Shown piece by piece: positions 1-12,229 of a DNA stretch of 64,000 nt. Every line of letters starts with the position of its first letter. Within the stretch, counting starts at the first letter, position 1. Position numbers and translations under genes: made by a program. Under the pieces are notes generated by a model. That model worked only from the letters and a program-made list of their open reading frames with translations. It was not told the origin of the DNA and did no database searches. The stretch comes from Dromaius novaehollandiae (lineage: Eukaryota; Chordata; Aves; Casuariiformes; Dromaiidae), in contig NC_088130.1 in assembly GCF_036370855.1 (NCBI RefSeq), forward strand, positions 14,413,543 through 14,477,542. The letters are read 5' to 3'.

Positions 1-2283
1 ATAATCTTAGTATATATAAGAACAGTTCCAATTTCAAGCCAGCAGCTTGGCTAACAAACCTGTCAAGTGTTACCATGAAGATGGTAACTTCTGCATTTTT
101 ATCATTATAAAATTAACAGTTCTCATCATTCTTCTATGGCCGGAAGAGGAAGTGTGTATGTTGATATCTGAAGCACTTATCTCTTTGAAGGGATGGAACT
201 TGATTCAGTCACACAAGAACATATAAGGGCTTGACTCTCAATCAGTGAGAGGTAAACATCTGCATAAGTAGTAGCCTGATGAGACAAGAATTTAAAGGCC
301 TATGCTGAGAGCTCTGCTATTCAAGGACATTCATCCAGTACAGAGAAGTAAGCACATTGTTTTCCATGAGCCTGGTTCCAATTCCTTCTCCAGTCCTTCC
401 TGCTCCCCTTGCACAGTTGAGCTATTCACTTGGTCTCTCCCCACCTAACTTTGTCACCTTCTGTAGCCTGTCAGGTGTTGGTATCATGCTTCCTCCCTGC
501 TACAGGTGCGTTAGCCATCCACTGCCTCTTTCTCTGGGGAGGCATCAGTATTAAAATCAGCCAGTGCCTCTAGACCTCTGCCTAGATGCCACAGCTGTCA
601 CTGGGAAGGCAAAGCCAGCTTTTGTGATGGCCATCCTCACAAACAGTCCTCTGCTGTCTTCTAGATCTTTATTCTGGTGTTATCTAACCACAGAAGTTGC
701 CCCAGTTTAACTGGGCACCCTTTAAGCTAAGCAGGACCCAAAGGCTGTGAGGACCCACACTTAAAAAAAAAAAAGAAAAAATGATTTCCGCTTAACCCAG
801 CTTGTGTGTGGAATAAACCTAGGTTAACCTACTGGCTCTTGATAATGCTGGAATTGCAGATGAAGTTGAATAACTGCAGCTTCCTCAGAGACAGACTGAG
901 TTATTCAGAAAGAACATTGTTCAGAGATGCTGAATTACTCCAGAGCTGCATATCCCTCTTATCTTGTCTGAAAAGATGGATAGATCTTACTTTCCAGTCT
1001 CAGGAACAGAGGAAAATGAAGCCAGTGAACCCAGGAAATCTGAATCAAATGACTCTTGAGTCTTTGCAAGAGCTGGAAAGTAGTAAATGGGTAAATGTAG
1101 GCAGGTAGCTATGAGCATGTGGAGGAGAGGCAGTAGCACTGATTCTCATAGGCCCAAGACACTGGGCTTTGAAGATGGAAGAAGGCAGAGTGAGAGAACA
1201 AGGCAAGTTTCCAGGTGAGGAACGTCAAACGGGAGCCAAACACCAATGTCTTCCCCAACGAGAAGTATGGAAGTCAAAAGTCAAGGCCCTTTACCACTCA
1301 AGGGCCCAATTTTTAATTGTTTCAGCAATAGCTGGTAGAGGTGATGGAAGGGGACAAGTCTCATTCCTTGCACAAGGCCTATGCCCCATAGCTCTGTCCC
1401 TCCAGAAGAACTCACAGGCTTGGTCTTGCGACTTTGTCCCTTCCATATTACCCAAGAATCTTTCTTGCTGGCTTCCAAGAGCTTTTCTTTGTCAGAAGAA
1501 CCTCCAGAAAGCTGAACCTCCAGCTGTTGCCTGCCTTCCAAAACCTGATGTGGCACAAAGAGACCTGCTTAGGGGAACTCAAGTTATCCCATGTAAGATG
1601 AAATGAACACATTTCCCTATGACTCTCTTCTTTATAGATTGATCACGAGTAAGATTTGAGCAGGAGCCCTTCAGTGTTGTAAAACAGAGCACTATAACAT
1701 AGCTGAAAGACCAACTAACTTCATCTGCTAGTAGCAATAGGTAATTATCCATCTTTAAATAATATCCATAGGTGGATCATAATATATCCCTCATCAATGA
1801 CTTACATTCTTCCCACATTCTCTTCTGTTGTCTAGGCCAGCACCATGTGTCTCAAAAGCTCTCCAGCTTCCAGAGAATTTAGTCGTTGATATTTCCATCC
1901 TCTCAAACAGGAGATGCTCAAATAATTTTCTCTCACAATGGGATGATCTGGGGGTTTTATAGGATTCACAGAGAAACTTGCACCTAATACATGGTCATTC
2001 TGTTATCCAAAGGCTATGCCTTTGATTTTAACTAGTGCATGTTTCGGCAAGGGGCTTTTCAGTGGGAGGTATTCCCAGGCCAAAAGCTCACACCACGGAA
2101 ACATTTTGCTTGGGTAGCATTGAAAAAACATCATCTAGCATAGCCTCCAAAGAGAATCTGGGTTTGACATAAGCCTGCCTGTCTTTTGGCAAGGAAGGCT
2201 CTTCAGCCAGGGCTGGCAGAGGGTGGGGATGGAGCAACTGCACAGGATGAACCCAGCCCATCCACATCAGTGGAATGGGCAGC
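1..2283. other. Intergenic DNA, no gene recognised
   Basis: No open frame here has a recognisable domain, and no splice-bounded conserved exon is visible. The base composition looks like ordinary non-coding DNA, with a short A-rich run near 762-780. I see no retroelement motif until the Gypsy LTR starts at 2284. The longest frames (about 145 codons near 1169-1606) have low-complexity composition and no family features, so I treat them as chance. Confidence 0.6.
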
Positions 2284-3277
2284 TGTCAGGGCCTGGAGTG
2301 CATCCCCCTTCTAGGAGTTTAGTTGGCTGAGTCCAAGGTCAGCTCCTTCACTGATAAGAGCTGATGTAAAGAAAGCTAGAGGCAAGGGCCTGCCCCTGCT
2401 ATCCCTTGAAGACTGCTTTGTTAAGAAAATTTCCACTATACTCTAGTTTTGCAGAGAAAGAACATGCAAGGTTGCGTGCCCTGCAAGCAGAACATCTTAT
2501 CTGACCTTGCCTTAGCCCGGTTTTTCGTACAAAGTTGAAGATCTGCAAAGAAGCCAGTTTAATCCAGCCAGCAGTACAAAAGCTGTTCAAAGGTAACACC
2601 AGAAGAGGTGCAAAATCAGCTAATGAATAATTATAAGATGCACCATTTAAGGCTGGCACAGAACTATCTCGTACTGTAACACGGCAAGGGGATTGGTAGA
2701 GCTAAGAATCGTGGATAGATCTGGTTGGTTATGTAAACTAAAGTATTGAATATGTAACCACTTACTATCGCTTAAAAGTTGTAACGAAAAGCTGCACGGG
2801 GTCCCTTCTTGTGCTCCCAGCCAAGAGGCACCTTATTGCCAGCAATACAACTTTAAAAACTTAGAAATCTGACTCCTGCTGCTCATTACTGGTGCCTGTG
2901 AACGAATAAAAGAGAGCAGATAATTTTAACAGATTTTAAGCTGAGGCTTTACCACTGGCTCCCACCTGTGACACATCACAGCTGTGTATCAGCTATGTCT
3001 GCACCCAGTCTCCTACCTCCACGTTTCTGACCCTGATCTGCTGGCTCAGCTTCCTGGCTTGACCTCGAACCCGCCTCGTCAATACAGACTTGTTGGGTGA
3101 TCACTGGACTGTGTCTGACCCTGACCATTTTCTCTGGCCCTGATCCTGACCTGGACTTGCCACTCTGCACTCTGGCTCCTTGTTGGTGAAGTCACTGCTC
3201 CCACCTGCATTATTATCGTGCTCTGCTCCCAGCTCACCCTTCCTCGTGGAGGAGCCAGCCCTCACTGCTCCCTGACA
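2284..3277 (+). repeat. 5' LTR of the Gypsy element, split by a nested solo LTR
   Basis: 2284-2418 and 2932-3277 align with the 3' LTR at 8178-8643. 2419-2931 is foreign (solo LTR family A). Without the insertion and its target duplication this LTR is about 480 bp. It differs from the 3' LTR by scattered transitions and small indels, and lacks a 22-bp duplication present there. Confidence 0.85.
2419..2931 (+). repeat. Solo LTR, family A, copy 1 (nested in the Gypsy 5' LTR)
   Basis: A 513-bp unit with TGTTAA...TTAACA ends, flanked by gctt (2415-2418) and gatt (2932-2935), a 4-bp target duplication with one mismatch. A poly-A signal AATAAA lies at 2905-2910, near the right end, which sets the + orientation. 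Its inverted copy at 40698-41208 is roughly 95% identical by eye. No internal retroviral region is attached, so it is a solo LTR left by recombination. An antisense open frame shared by both copies is a by-product of the repeat. Confidence 0.88.
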
Positions 3278-3313
3278 GTTAGCACAGGACATCTCAAGCC
3301 CTGAGCCAAGCAC

Positions 3314-4190
3314 CATGGAGCCTGGCCCTCAGGCTGCACAGGGGCCTGCCCCCATGGCTCCCAGCTAACTTCCAAATTTTGCAGGGAGTTATTGTAAACA
3401 TGCAGGCACAGATCACAGCCTTGCAGGCATCTCTAACATCCCTGGTACCCAGAGCAACCCCTGCCTCACAGCTCCCTGAACTCTTTGATGGGGATCGAGC
3501 AAGGTTACGAGGATTTATTAGTCAGATGCAGCTAATCTTTACCACCTACCCAGGGGCCTACCCAACAGATATCAGTTGCTCAGCAGTAGCAATATCCCGA
3601 CTCTCAGGGTTGGCCCTAGATTGGGTCACTCCCTATATGGAGCACAATGACCCTATTGTTCAGGACTCTGACTCCTTATTTTCTTCTCTGGAGCAGTTTT
3701 TTAGGGACCGCAACCATACAGCTGCAGCTGAGACAGCCTTGCTGGATCTCCAGCAGGAGAGCCAGCCAGCTGCTGACTACACAATCCAAATCGTGAGATT
3801 GGCAGCAGAGACTGACTGGGGTGAATGAGCTCTTACAGCCTATTACAGGTTAGAGCTGACTGAGGCTCTCAAAGATGAGATGGCCAGGGTGGACCCTTCC
3901 CAGAGCCTAGGGCAGCTCTTGGACCTGACCATCACTCTGGAGAGGTGCCTGGCAGCATGCCAGAGAGAGCATACCCAGACCCTTGGAGGTGGTGTGCCAT
4001 GTTCTGTACCACCTCCCTTGCAACCCCAAGCAAAGGAGCCCATGGAGGCAGGGGCTACTGGCCCGCACTCCTCACCCCAAAAGCAAGAACGCAGGTGGAG
4101 ACAGGGGACGTGATTTTGTTGCAGCAAGAAAGGCCATCGCATTGCTACCTGCCCCAGAAAACTTCAGCGGTCAGGGGCACACTTACTAAA
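3314..4190 (+). pseudogene. Gag of the Gypsy chromovirus (broken)
   Basis: An ATG at 3314 opens a short frame that stops after 17 codons. The main capsid-like frame runs 3379-3828 and continues after a stop (3826-3828) to about 4113. It has the Ty3/Gypsy gag pattern: a start similar to 'LPELFDGD', then a Phe/Leu-rich block, a conserved Trp in a 'LALDW' context, and an acidic region before 'FRDR'. At 4111-4155 a CCHC zinc-knuckle remnant follows in another frame; a stop codon occupies the first Cys position. The same gag family gave rise to domesticated PEG10/RTL genes in mammals, but this copy carries several disabling changes and shows no sign of domestication. Confidence 0.75.
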
Positions 4191-4639
4191 GTCTAACATC
4201 ACAATACCCCTTAGCCTCACCCTCCCAGGTGGGCGTACCCTCCTGTGACCGCAAGGCAGGAAAGGAAGGGTTAGATACCAGCATAGAAAGACACTCAAGG
4301 TTCATGAGGGGTTAAACAGGATAGATTTAATAAAGGATGTACGCTCCAAACTGCACGGGGAGCCCCAGGAACTGTGCAGAGGGGTTGCTGATGGGAGGCT
4401 GCTGGACGCACAGGTTGGACACCCAGGCAGGACTCAACTTGTTGTATCCTAAGAGTTCTAGTAGATTTAAGGGGCCATTTCCTTATCTCAGCTGTGCTAA
4501 CCTTGAGTAGCTACTGGCCAGGAAGCAGCTAGACATTGTTGACAAAACAGAATATGCATGTCTGGCCTTGACAGGAATTTGGTCAGTGCGTAGAGAGCAC
4601 ACTCTGGGCCTGCTATCACATGCTCTGCCAGTCACCTGA

Positions 4640-5000
4640 CTCCTCACCAGATCTTCCAAACGTGTTCTCACTACACCTCCAAATCAATGCTCTGGTGGAC
4701 TCTGCAGCCTCCCATAGTTTTATGGCCTCTGAATTTGCCCGGGGCCCAGATCCCCCACCCAACCATGACCCACCCCAACCACTGTCACTACTATAGATGG
4801 GAGGAGAACCCTTGGGGGGCCCATCACCCATGAGCCCATTCCCCTTAGGGTAACCCTGGCACCCAGGCACTCAGAGACTGTGTCCTTCCCCACCCTGACC
4901 ACCTCCCGCTTTCTTGTCATCCTTGGACTGCCCTAGTTACAGAAGCACAACCCTGTTATTGACTGGCAGTTGGGATCCTTGTGCTTCCCTGTGGGAAGGA
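4640..5000 (+). pseudogene. Gypsy aspartic protease remnant
   Basis: The frame around 4690-4720 encodes an 'ALVDSAASHSF' motif. This is the Gypsy retropepsin active-site signature with Asp-Ser in the catalytic position and Ala where Gly is usual. Near 4914-4960 a 'VILGLP' stretch followed by 'HNP..DW' matches the conserved C-terminal part of Gypsy proteases. Stops and frameshifts separate the two blocks, so it is non-functional. Confidence 0.65.
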
Positions 5001-5289
5001 AAGACCCAGGGTCTGAGGGCAGGAGCCTGCCCCAGGAGCCATCAGGGGCTGCTTCCCCTACCACAGGGCTCTGCGTGGGTTGGTCCAGAGATTCCTTTGT
5101 TACTGGCTACACACCATGTGAGCAGTTGTCTGGCCAAATGACTGCCACAGCTCTGTCTGCTGTTGAGAGCCCTACACCAGCCCCTGGGAGGACTGCAATG
5201 GAGGACCATGCTCATGCCATAGCAGCCATGCCTAGTATGACACACCCCCAGATCATGATCATGCCTCTGCCGCAGCCACTGAACCCCTG

Positions 5290-6240
5290 CCAACAACACT
5301 ACCAGATGAATACAGTGACTTTGCTGATGTCTTTGAGAAAAGGGGCACAGAAATGCTGCTGCCCCATCACCCATATGACTGCCCCATCCTCTTGATCCCA
5401 GGAAAGGATGCGCCTTTGGGGAGTATCTATACCTTGTCACACTCTGAATTAGCAGCCTTTGAAGACTATATCAAGGATAATCTGGCACATGGGTTCATCC
5501 GCCCCCCACATCCCCCACAGGGGCCCCCATATTTTTTCATCAGAAAGAAGGATGAGGGTCTCTGACCCTGCGTAGATTACAGGGGGCTGAACAACATCAC
5601 AGTGAAGAACCAGCCCCCCTGCCTCTCATCCCAGAGCTCTTCAAACATCTGCAGGGGGCTCACCAGTTCACAAAGTTGGACCTGCAAGGGGTCCAAATCT
5701 GCAATTTGCTCCAAATCTGGCAGGGGGACTATTGCAAAACTGCTTTCCATGCCAGATACAACCACTGTGAGTAACTGGTGATGCCTTTCAGTCTCTGCAA
5801 TCACCTGCCACCTTCCAGCATTTTGTGAATGATATCCTGAGGGACTTGCTTGATAACTATGTCATGACATACCTGGATGACATCTTGATATTTACCAACA
5901 CTTGAGAGGCACACATAGACCACATCCAGGAGGTATTGAGTAGATTGCAATGGCATCAGCTCTATGCTAAACTAGAAAAGTGTTCTTTCCACCAGCAGAG
6001 GATGGAGTTCTTAGGGTACCCAGTGGGCCCCAATGGCTTGCACAAGGATCCTAAGATGGTCAAAGCCATCATGAGTTGGCAGCTCCCTTCTAGCATGCAG
6101 GTGGTGCAGAGGTTCATAGGGTTTGCCAATTTCTATCGATAGCTTATAAGAGGGTTTTCCAGTATTGTAGCACCTATAACAGCACTCACCAGGAAGAGAG
6201 TTCATTTTTGATGGATGTCCAAAGCACAAGTGGCTTTTGA
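5290..6240 (+). pseudogene. Gypsy reverse transcriptase remnant
   Basis: The open piece at 5353-5565 has the N-terminal RT pattern of chromoviruses: 'LIPGKDAPLG..Y.LS..EL' then 'GFIRPP' and 'FFIRKKD'. The catalytic YLDD box is at 5870-5881, followed by an in-frame stop. 5936-6142 contains the thumb/connection motif ('KCSFH...EFLGYPV') and ends in 'RFIGFANFYR'. At least four stops or frameshifts interrupt the domain. Confidence 0.8.
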
Positions 6241-6680
6241 GGAACTGAAATTGGCATTCACCACAGCTCCCATCCTAGCCCACCCAGACCCCAGCTGGCC
6301 TTTCATTGTAGAAACGGATGCCTCTGAGCCATAGGGGCCATCCTCTCCCAGAAAGTTGGCCCTAAGTAGGAGTGCCTTTTTCTCTTGGCAGCTCAGTCCT
6401 GCTGAGAGGAATTGTGATATCTGGGACAAGGAGCTCCTAGAAGTCAAGGCTGCCTTTGAGGAGTGGTGGCACCTCCTCAAAGGAGTGAAAGAACTGACAG
6501 TGGTGCTGACTGCAACCTAGAATACTATCAAGGGATGAAGTGCCTCTCTCTCCACCTTGCCTGCTGGGCCTCCTTTTCATACTTCCCCTTCACATTCACC
6601 TACCAACCAGGGAAGCAGAATCTCAAGTCAGATGCCTTGTCATGGAAGGTGGACCCTGACTTGGATGTATACTTTGTGTA
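6240..6680 (+). pseudogene. Gypsy RNase H remnant
   Basis: Codons 6311-6325 give 'ETDAS', the first catalytic Asp context of retrotransposon RNase H, preceded by 'APILAHPD' as in chromoviruses. Downstream are the 'SPAERNCDIWDKELLEV' and 'TYQPGKQN' type motifs, in different frames. Stops occur right after the first motif. It lies directly downstream of the RT as in all Ty3/Gypsy pol genes. Confidence 0.72.
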
Positions 6681-6759
6681 TGAACCCCCTGCCCTTTTTT
6701 GTTCAAGATACTTCATCACGGCCACAGCAGAGGATGAGCTCATTGCAGAGGTTCATCAG

Positions 6760-7850
6760 GCCACTGCAAATGACCTGCTCCTAGCACAGCATTGGGCTGG
6801 CACAGCCTCCCCTAGTGTGTAAGAACAGGATGGCTGCCTGTACTGAGGCAGGCAGCTGTACATCCCTCAGAGACTGTTGGGAGCACAGGTCCTCCATCAA
6901 TGCCATGATACACCTACAGCCAGACATGGAGGCCACTGGAAGACACAGCACCCGATTACCCTGGCCTACTGGTGGCCCACAGTATGAACAGATGTGGCTG
7001 ATTACATCCAGGCCTGTGAAACCTGCACTCACACCAAAAGGCCTCTACAGAGACCACAGGGTATCTTGCAGCCCCTCCCCATCCCTAACTACAATTTGTG
7101 TCCATGGATTTCATAGTAGAACTAGCCCCCTTGCAGGGCAACACAGCCATCCTGGTGATTGTAGACCTGTTCACTAAAATGGCTCACTTTGTCCCCCTTA
7201 GGAAGTTGCTCACAGTCCCACAGACAACTTGACTCTTCCTACAGCATGTTTTCCAATGCCATGTCCTCCCAGACAGCATCATTACCAACTGGAGGCCCAG
7301 TTCACAGCCAGATTTTGGAAGGAGTTCATGGGTCTCCTCTGCATACAAACCTGCCTCTCCTCCTCTCACCAGCCCCAGACCAACAGGCAGACAAAGTGAA
7401 TCAGATCCTGGAATAATACCTCCAATGTTACAGCAACTTCCTCCAGGACAACTGGGTTGCCCTGCTCCCATTGGCAGATTTTCCTAACGATAACAACATC
7501 CATGCATCCACACTGCAGATCCCATTCTTCGCTAACTTTGGTTTCCACTCCTGTAGTCATCCAGCCATGCTGGCTACCTCGCATGTACCTGCAGCTAATG
7601 ATCTCCTTGCACAGCTCCAACAAGTCAATATGCTCCTTATAACATGGTTGGACAAGGCCAAAAGTGCCTATAGAGGTAAGTGGACAGACAGCGTTGTCCA
7701 ACTGCAGTCTTTTCCATTGGTGACCAGGTTTGGCTATCAAGCGAGCACATCTGGACCATTTGACCATCAGCCAAACTGGACCACCATTATCTGGGGCCTT
7801 TCACCATTGTTGAACAAGTCAATCCAGTTACCTACCACCTGGAGCTTCCA
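6760..7850 (+). pseudogene. Gypsy integrase remnant
   Basis: A degraded zinc-binding region is followed by 'SMDFIVEL' at about 7101-7124, with the first catalytic Asp codon at 7107-7109. Then comes an 'ILVIVDLFTKMAHFVPL' stretch near 7150-7197, the core-domain signature of Ty3/Gypsy integrases. The rest is frameshifted several times. The region joins directly to the chromodomain at about 7850, as expected for a chromovirus integrase. Confidence 0.72.
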
Positions 7851-8138
7851 CAGTCCATGAAGATCCATCCAGTCTTTCACATATTCATCTTAAAAAGCCT
7901 CATCATTAGGACCCTTTATCATCAGCCCACACTCCCATCCACAGTCATGGTGAGAGGGCAGCCAGAGTACCATATGAAGCAGACTTTGGACTCTAAACTC
8001 ATTCGGGGAAGCTTCACTATCTCGTTGATTGGCAAGGATACAGACCTGAGAAGTGCTCCTGGGAAGCAGCACGTGCACATGCCAGCTAAGACCAGGGCAT
8101 TTCATAACAAGTACCCCTCCAAACCCAAGCCTTTGTAA
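7850..8138 (+). pseudogene. Integrase C-terminal chromodomain
   Basis: The frame at 7857-8138 begins with 'KIHPVFHIFILKSL', the standard junction after the integrase in chromoviruses. It continues through 'GQPEYHMKQTLDSKLIRG' into a degraded chromodomain ending 'RAFHNKYPSKPKPL'. In this family the chromodomain is a targeting module that recognises modified histone tails. Some conserved aromatic positions look altered. The end of this frame is about 20 bp before the poly-G run and 3' LTR. Confidence 0.72.
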
Positions 8139-8159
8139 GGTGTGGGGCCACACCTTGTT

Positions 8160-8173
8160 GGGGGGGGGGGGGG
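8160..8173 (+). repeat. Poly-G run (14 G) at the polypurine-tract position
   Basis: Fourteen consecutive G lie just upstream of the 3' LTR (8178), the position where an LTR element has its polypurine tract for plus-strand priming. It may be an expanded polypurine tract or a later slippage product. Confidence 0.7.
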
Positions 8174-8177
8174 CTGC

Positions 8178-8643
8178 TGTCAGGGCCTGGAGTGCATCCC
8201 CCTTCTAGGAGTTTAGTTGGCTAAGTTAGGGAGTTTAGCTGGCTGAGTCCAAGGTCAGCTCCTTCACTGATAAGAGCTGATGTGAAGAAAGCTAGAGGTG
8301 AGGGCCCCCTTTTCCTTGGGAGCTGCTTTTAAGCTGATGCTTTACCACTGGCTCCCACCTGTGACACATAGCTGATACACAGCTGTTATGTCTGCACCCA
8401 TTCTCCTACCTCCATGTTTCTGACTCTGACCTGCTGGCTCAGCTTCCTGCCTCAACCTCAAACCTGCCTCATCAGTACAGGCTTGTTGGGTGATCACTGG
8501 ACTGTGCCTGACTCTGACCTGGACTTGTTGCTCTGCACTCTGGCTCCTTGTTGGTGAGGTCTGCTCCCACCTGCATTATTATTACACTCTGCTCCTGGCT
8601 CACATTCCCTTGTGGAGCAGCTGACCCTTGCTGCTCCCTGACA
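8178..8643 (+). repeat. 3' LTR of the Gypsy element
   Basis: A 466-bp LTR with TGTCAG...CTGACA ends. It is complete relative to the 5' copy and carries an extra 22-bp near-tandem duplication around 8220-8250. The target duplication ggcagc follows at 8644-8649. Confidence 0.87.
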
Positions 8644-8649
8644 GGCAGC

Positions 8650-11600
8650 CTCATCTGGGGTAGCTCAGTGGAGATGGGCAATCTGCCAGCAGCATGTCAG
8701 CATGGAGTGGACATGAGGCACAAAGGCTCACAGAGGAGGGAGGTGCACAAGTATTTCCACAGCTCAGTGCATCCCTGCTTAGCTTTATTGTCTGCTCTTA
8801 AAAGTGCTATGCTATTTCTGCCAAGACTTTACCCCTGTTTTATACCAAAGTCATAGTGGTGTTTCTGTAGGGAGGTTCTATGGGGAGAAAGGGAAGGGGA
8901 GGGAAGGTGGAGGTCCTTGCTGAAGGGACAAATACTCTCTCCTCTGAAGAAGGTGGCCCTCCACCCTGAAGGAGGAATATCCCAGGCCCTCCTAGAGATC
9001 TTAATCAGAAGACAGGAAATGCTCCTGTCCCTGCTGCTGTGGCACAGCTACAGTTCACATGGTCATTGACTGAACACAGCCTCAGATCTGGGCAACTTCT
9101 ATTACTTTTTCCTCTATGATCTCCAGTCCAATGAACTGCTGTGGGTGGGGTGACTAGGCCTACTTTTTCTGAGCCATACTCCCTTACTCTATGCATTAGA
9201 TAAACTAGGAAATACTGTTTCCTAATGAGCCAGCTTGCTGCTGTTAAGTTGAAAGTCTGTTTTTGTTGTCACAAGATCTGGTCTCATACATGCTTCAACC
9301 AAGCCTTGGATGGAGAATCTCTTCTGGAAGTACCAAACATTTTCACTCTCTCCTGAGAAACCAATTCTCCTGGTAGTGTGCTTGGTAGCACCTTCAAGCC
9401 CCTCCCCAACCCACCACCACAGCTGCAGAAAGGGGGCTAGCAGACAAACTAACATAGTATCTCAAGAACTCAGCAATTGGTTTACATTTTATTTTTTTCC
9501 CCTGCCTTTCTAGCTCAGAGGGGGCTGGCACATTTGGATTTCAACTTATGCTCTATCTCACCACTTGAATGCTGGCACAGCAGCACTTGTTACAGATGTT
9601 CAAAAACCATCAGGACAACAAAACTGTTTACAGCTAGAATAAGTGACACATACCAGGTACCATCATTTCGTTACAGAAGTGTCCTGAGAATGACCTGGTG
9701 GAATTGAGAGAGACCCTTCCCACTGTGTAAAGGCTGCCCTCAGCCAGCAAATGTACAAAGAAAATCTGTAGCTTAAGTCTGAAGGCTTCCAATACTAGAG
9801 GACAATTTAAGGTGGCAGATAAAGACATAACATGATCCAATGGCTGGAAGCTGAAGTTAGCCAAATTCTAAGAAACAAGGCTCTTTTAGCAGGCAGAAAG
9901 ATTAACCAGCGCTTCAAGCAACTTGTTGAGGGACATGGTCTTTTGTTTTTCTTTTAAATATCCAAGTGCAGAAGCTGCATTTGGGCAGGAGAACACAATC
10001 TGCAAAGTCATCTATCAGCCAGTCACTGAGGCGTCATGGACGAAGTCCTCAGAAGCCATCTATAGATGTTATATACATATTTCATCAGAATTCAGAGCCA
10101 AGAAAATTTGGTGCATTAATAATAGAGAGCCTATTTAATAGTCTCATGCTCCAGCTGAAACAAGCTGGCCTGAAATCAGAGAGAAGACTTTCTTACATGG
10201 CTGTCATTCTAAACTAGAATTAGTGAATTTCCTGATTTGTTTCTCAAAAGGGGAAAAAAAGAAAATGGCTGAAGTGTCTTCATATGCACACATCTGCCTC
10301 ATTTCACTTGCCCACCTGTTAGTGAAAATAAAGAAGGAAAGTGCCTAAAATACTTAGATGACCTGTCATCCACTTCCTTTAGATCTTTATGACCGCCTGA
10401 ATGAATTTAAACTCAACAAGAAAGAAAAAGAAACAGTTAAACATAGACCATGACACACTCAGACACATATTGCTTCAAGTTCTTACCATTCCTGGTAGTT
10501 TCACTTCTCTTTCTCCATCTCACATGGGCAGAAATGAAATGGCTTCCAGGAAGGAGAAGCAGCACACAAAAAAACATCATTGTTCTGAGGACATCTGTAT
10601 GCCACAAAGTATTATATGGCATAGGCTCTTATTAGACCCTAATGAAGTCCAATTTCATTTTAATCAATTCTAAGATGATTATTTTCCTACAATACATCAT
10701 TTTTATCCAAATCAGAAGAAATGTGGGTCAAGAAAAAAAAGTCAGGTGAAAGAAAACAAAAATCCAGCTGTGTCTTTTTTTTTAAATCAGTCAAAGTCAG
10801 TTTTAATTATACATTCCCTGTCATGGTCTCAGTTATCATGTAATTCAAACAAGCCAAATGTGTTATTGTGCCAGGCCAAGTTGAACTGTATGTATGATCT
10901 GAGACAAACAGAAGATGACAACTTGAAAATATTCAGACAATGATTAGATCAGACCTGAATTCACATAGTTCTGTTGTCTGCACCAAAAGACTAGGTCTGT
11001 TACCTTCAAGTCAGTAGCAGTCATTTAACATTTTAAAATATATTTTCATAGATAACAGATCTTTTGGAAGAAAAGGCTTAAAAATAACATCTCCAGGACT
11101 GTTTAAAATATGGAGATTTTAAGCAAGCAAACATTTATTTTTAATCTTAACAGAAAAGTTTTGGTTTAATTGGGCCATCAAAGGATGGGTGATGTTTTAT
11201 GTGAAAGAGAGAAAGCTTTAACATTTTTAAAGCTAAGCTTCAGCAAGCACAAAAAGCTCATTTATTCACTTTTTCTTCATGAAGATGAGAATACCACTTC
11301 CAAATCAGGTATAGGTCTTGGCTTCTAGCTGCTAAATACATTTGATTTGCATGCTAAATAGCTCTAAAACCAAAAAATGTCTGCAAATATCCACTGGAAT
11401 TCAGACACCTTTAGTTTCAGCTGAACCCTGCAGAGATACCAAAGTCCACATTCTCCAGTTCTTTCTCTATTACCTTCTGCTCCTTCAAAGTCTCATTGAT
11501 TTAGTGAGACGCAGTTCCCATTTATAAAGCTCACAGACATCAAATCAGAAAACAGACACCACACCATGTGATGAAGGCGGCCAATCACAATTCAAGAAGC

Positions 11601-12229
11601 ATTAGCAGAGGTGACCAGGTACCAAGCACATTGTCAGGAAATTAGATGTGGTGAGTGGCATAAAAGTTTTCACTAGATTGTTGCAAGGCATGAGCACGCT
11701 TGCAAGAAGGGCCTCTGTTTTGGGGTAATCTGCACACCCACAGAAATGAGAAGGAAGGCAAATTTGCTGGATCAATTATTCATTGGAGCTAGGTTTTTTT
11801 CAGTTCTTTCTCAATTTCTGAAAAACAGGCTTTATAAAAGGAAAGCTGACAGGGCCTTAATTAGTGCAGCAGGGATAGGTACTGCAGTAATGAATTACCT
11901 CATTGATCCTTGTTGAAGAGAGGAAGAGAAACAGCTCTGCCTTGCAAACTCCTGCGTTTCTTGTTTGTATGTGAGCATTCCCTGACAGTGCCTGCCACAG
12001 AATGGCACCTACAGAGCTCCAACTGATGTTGTGACAGAGCTAACAAGTCTCTCTTAATGATAGGTGGAGTCCTGCAGAGTCCCCAGTTTATTGTACTTCG
12101 ATTTTCTTTGACCTTTGCATTATTCTTTCTTTCTGCAAAAGCAGAGGACCATTTTATCTGTGGAGTTAGAGGGAACTAAAGGGAAGAAATAATTGTCTGT
12201 GTTGTGTCCCCAGGGGTTGGGGGCTAAGG
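8650..12229. other. Intergenic DNA, nothing recognised
   Basis: No conserved coding motif, no RT, gag or env pattern, and no tandem array. Small open frames (up to about 100 codons) have AT-rich, low-information translations. Moderately AT-rich, ordinary amniote intergenic sequence. Confidence 0.55.

Larger units (their letters stand above)
2284..8643 (+). mobile_element. Full-length, inactivated Ty3/Gypsy chromovirus (sushi-type) LTR retrotransposon
   Basis: Two direct LTRs start with TGTCAG and end with CTGACA (2284-3277 and 8178-8643). The 5' one contains a 513-bp nested solo LTR. A 6-bp direct repeat, ggcagc, flanks the element (2278-2283 and 8644-8649), marking the insertion. Between the LTRs, in + orientation, come gag, a zinc-knuckle remnant, aspartic protease, RT with YLDD, RNase H, integrase and a chromodomain. 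That gene order with a terminal chromodomain is the chromovirus branch of Ty3/Gypsy, the branch that includes vertebrate sushi elements. There is no env. Every frame is broken by stops and frameshifts and the LTRs have clearly diverged, so it is an old, dead copy. Confidence 0.88.

Noticed and set aside
1169..1606. 145-codon plus-strand frame as a gene
   Set aside because: No domain, no splice signals, a competing frame on the other strand, and no conserved features.
2399..2659. 86-codon minus-strand frame, also found at 40969-41184
   Set aside because: The similarity at two loci is because both lie in copies of the same solo LTR. It is antisense to the LTR and has no known domain.
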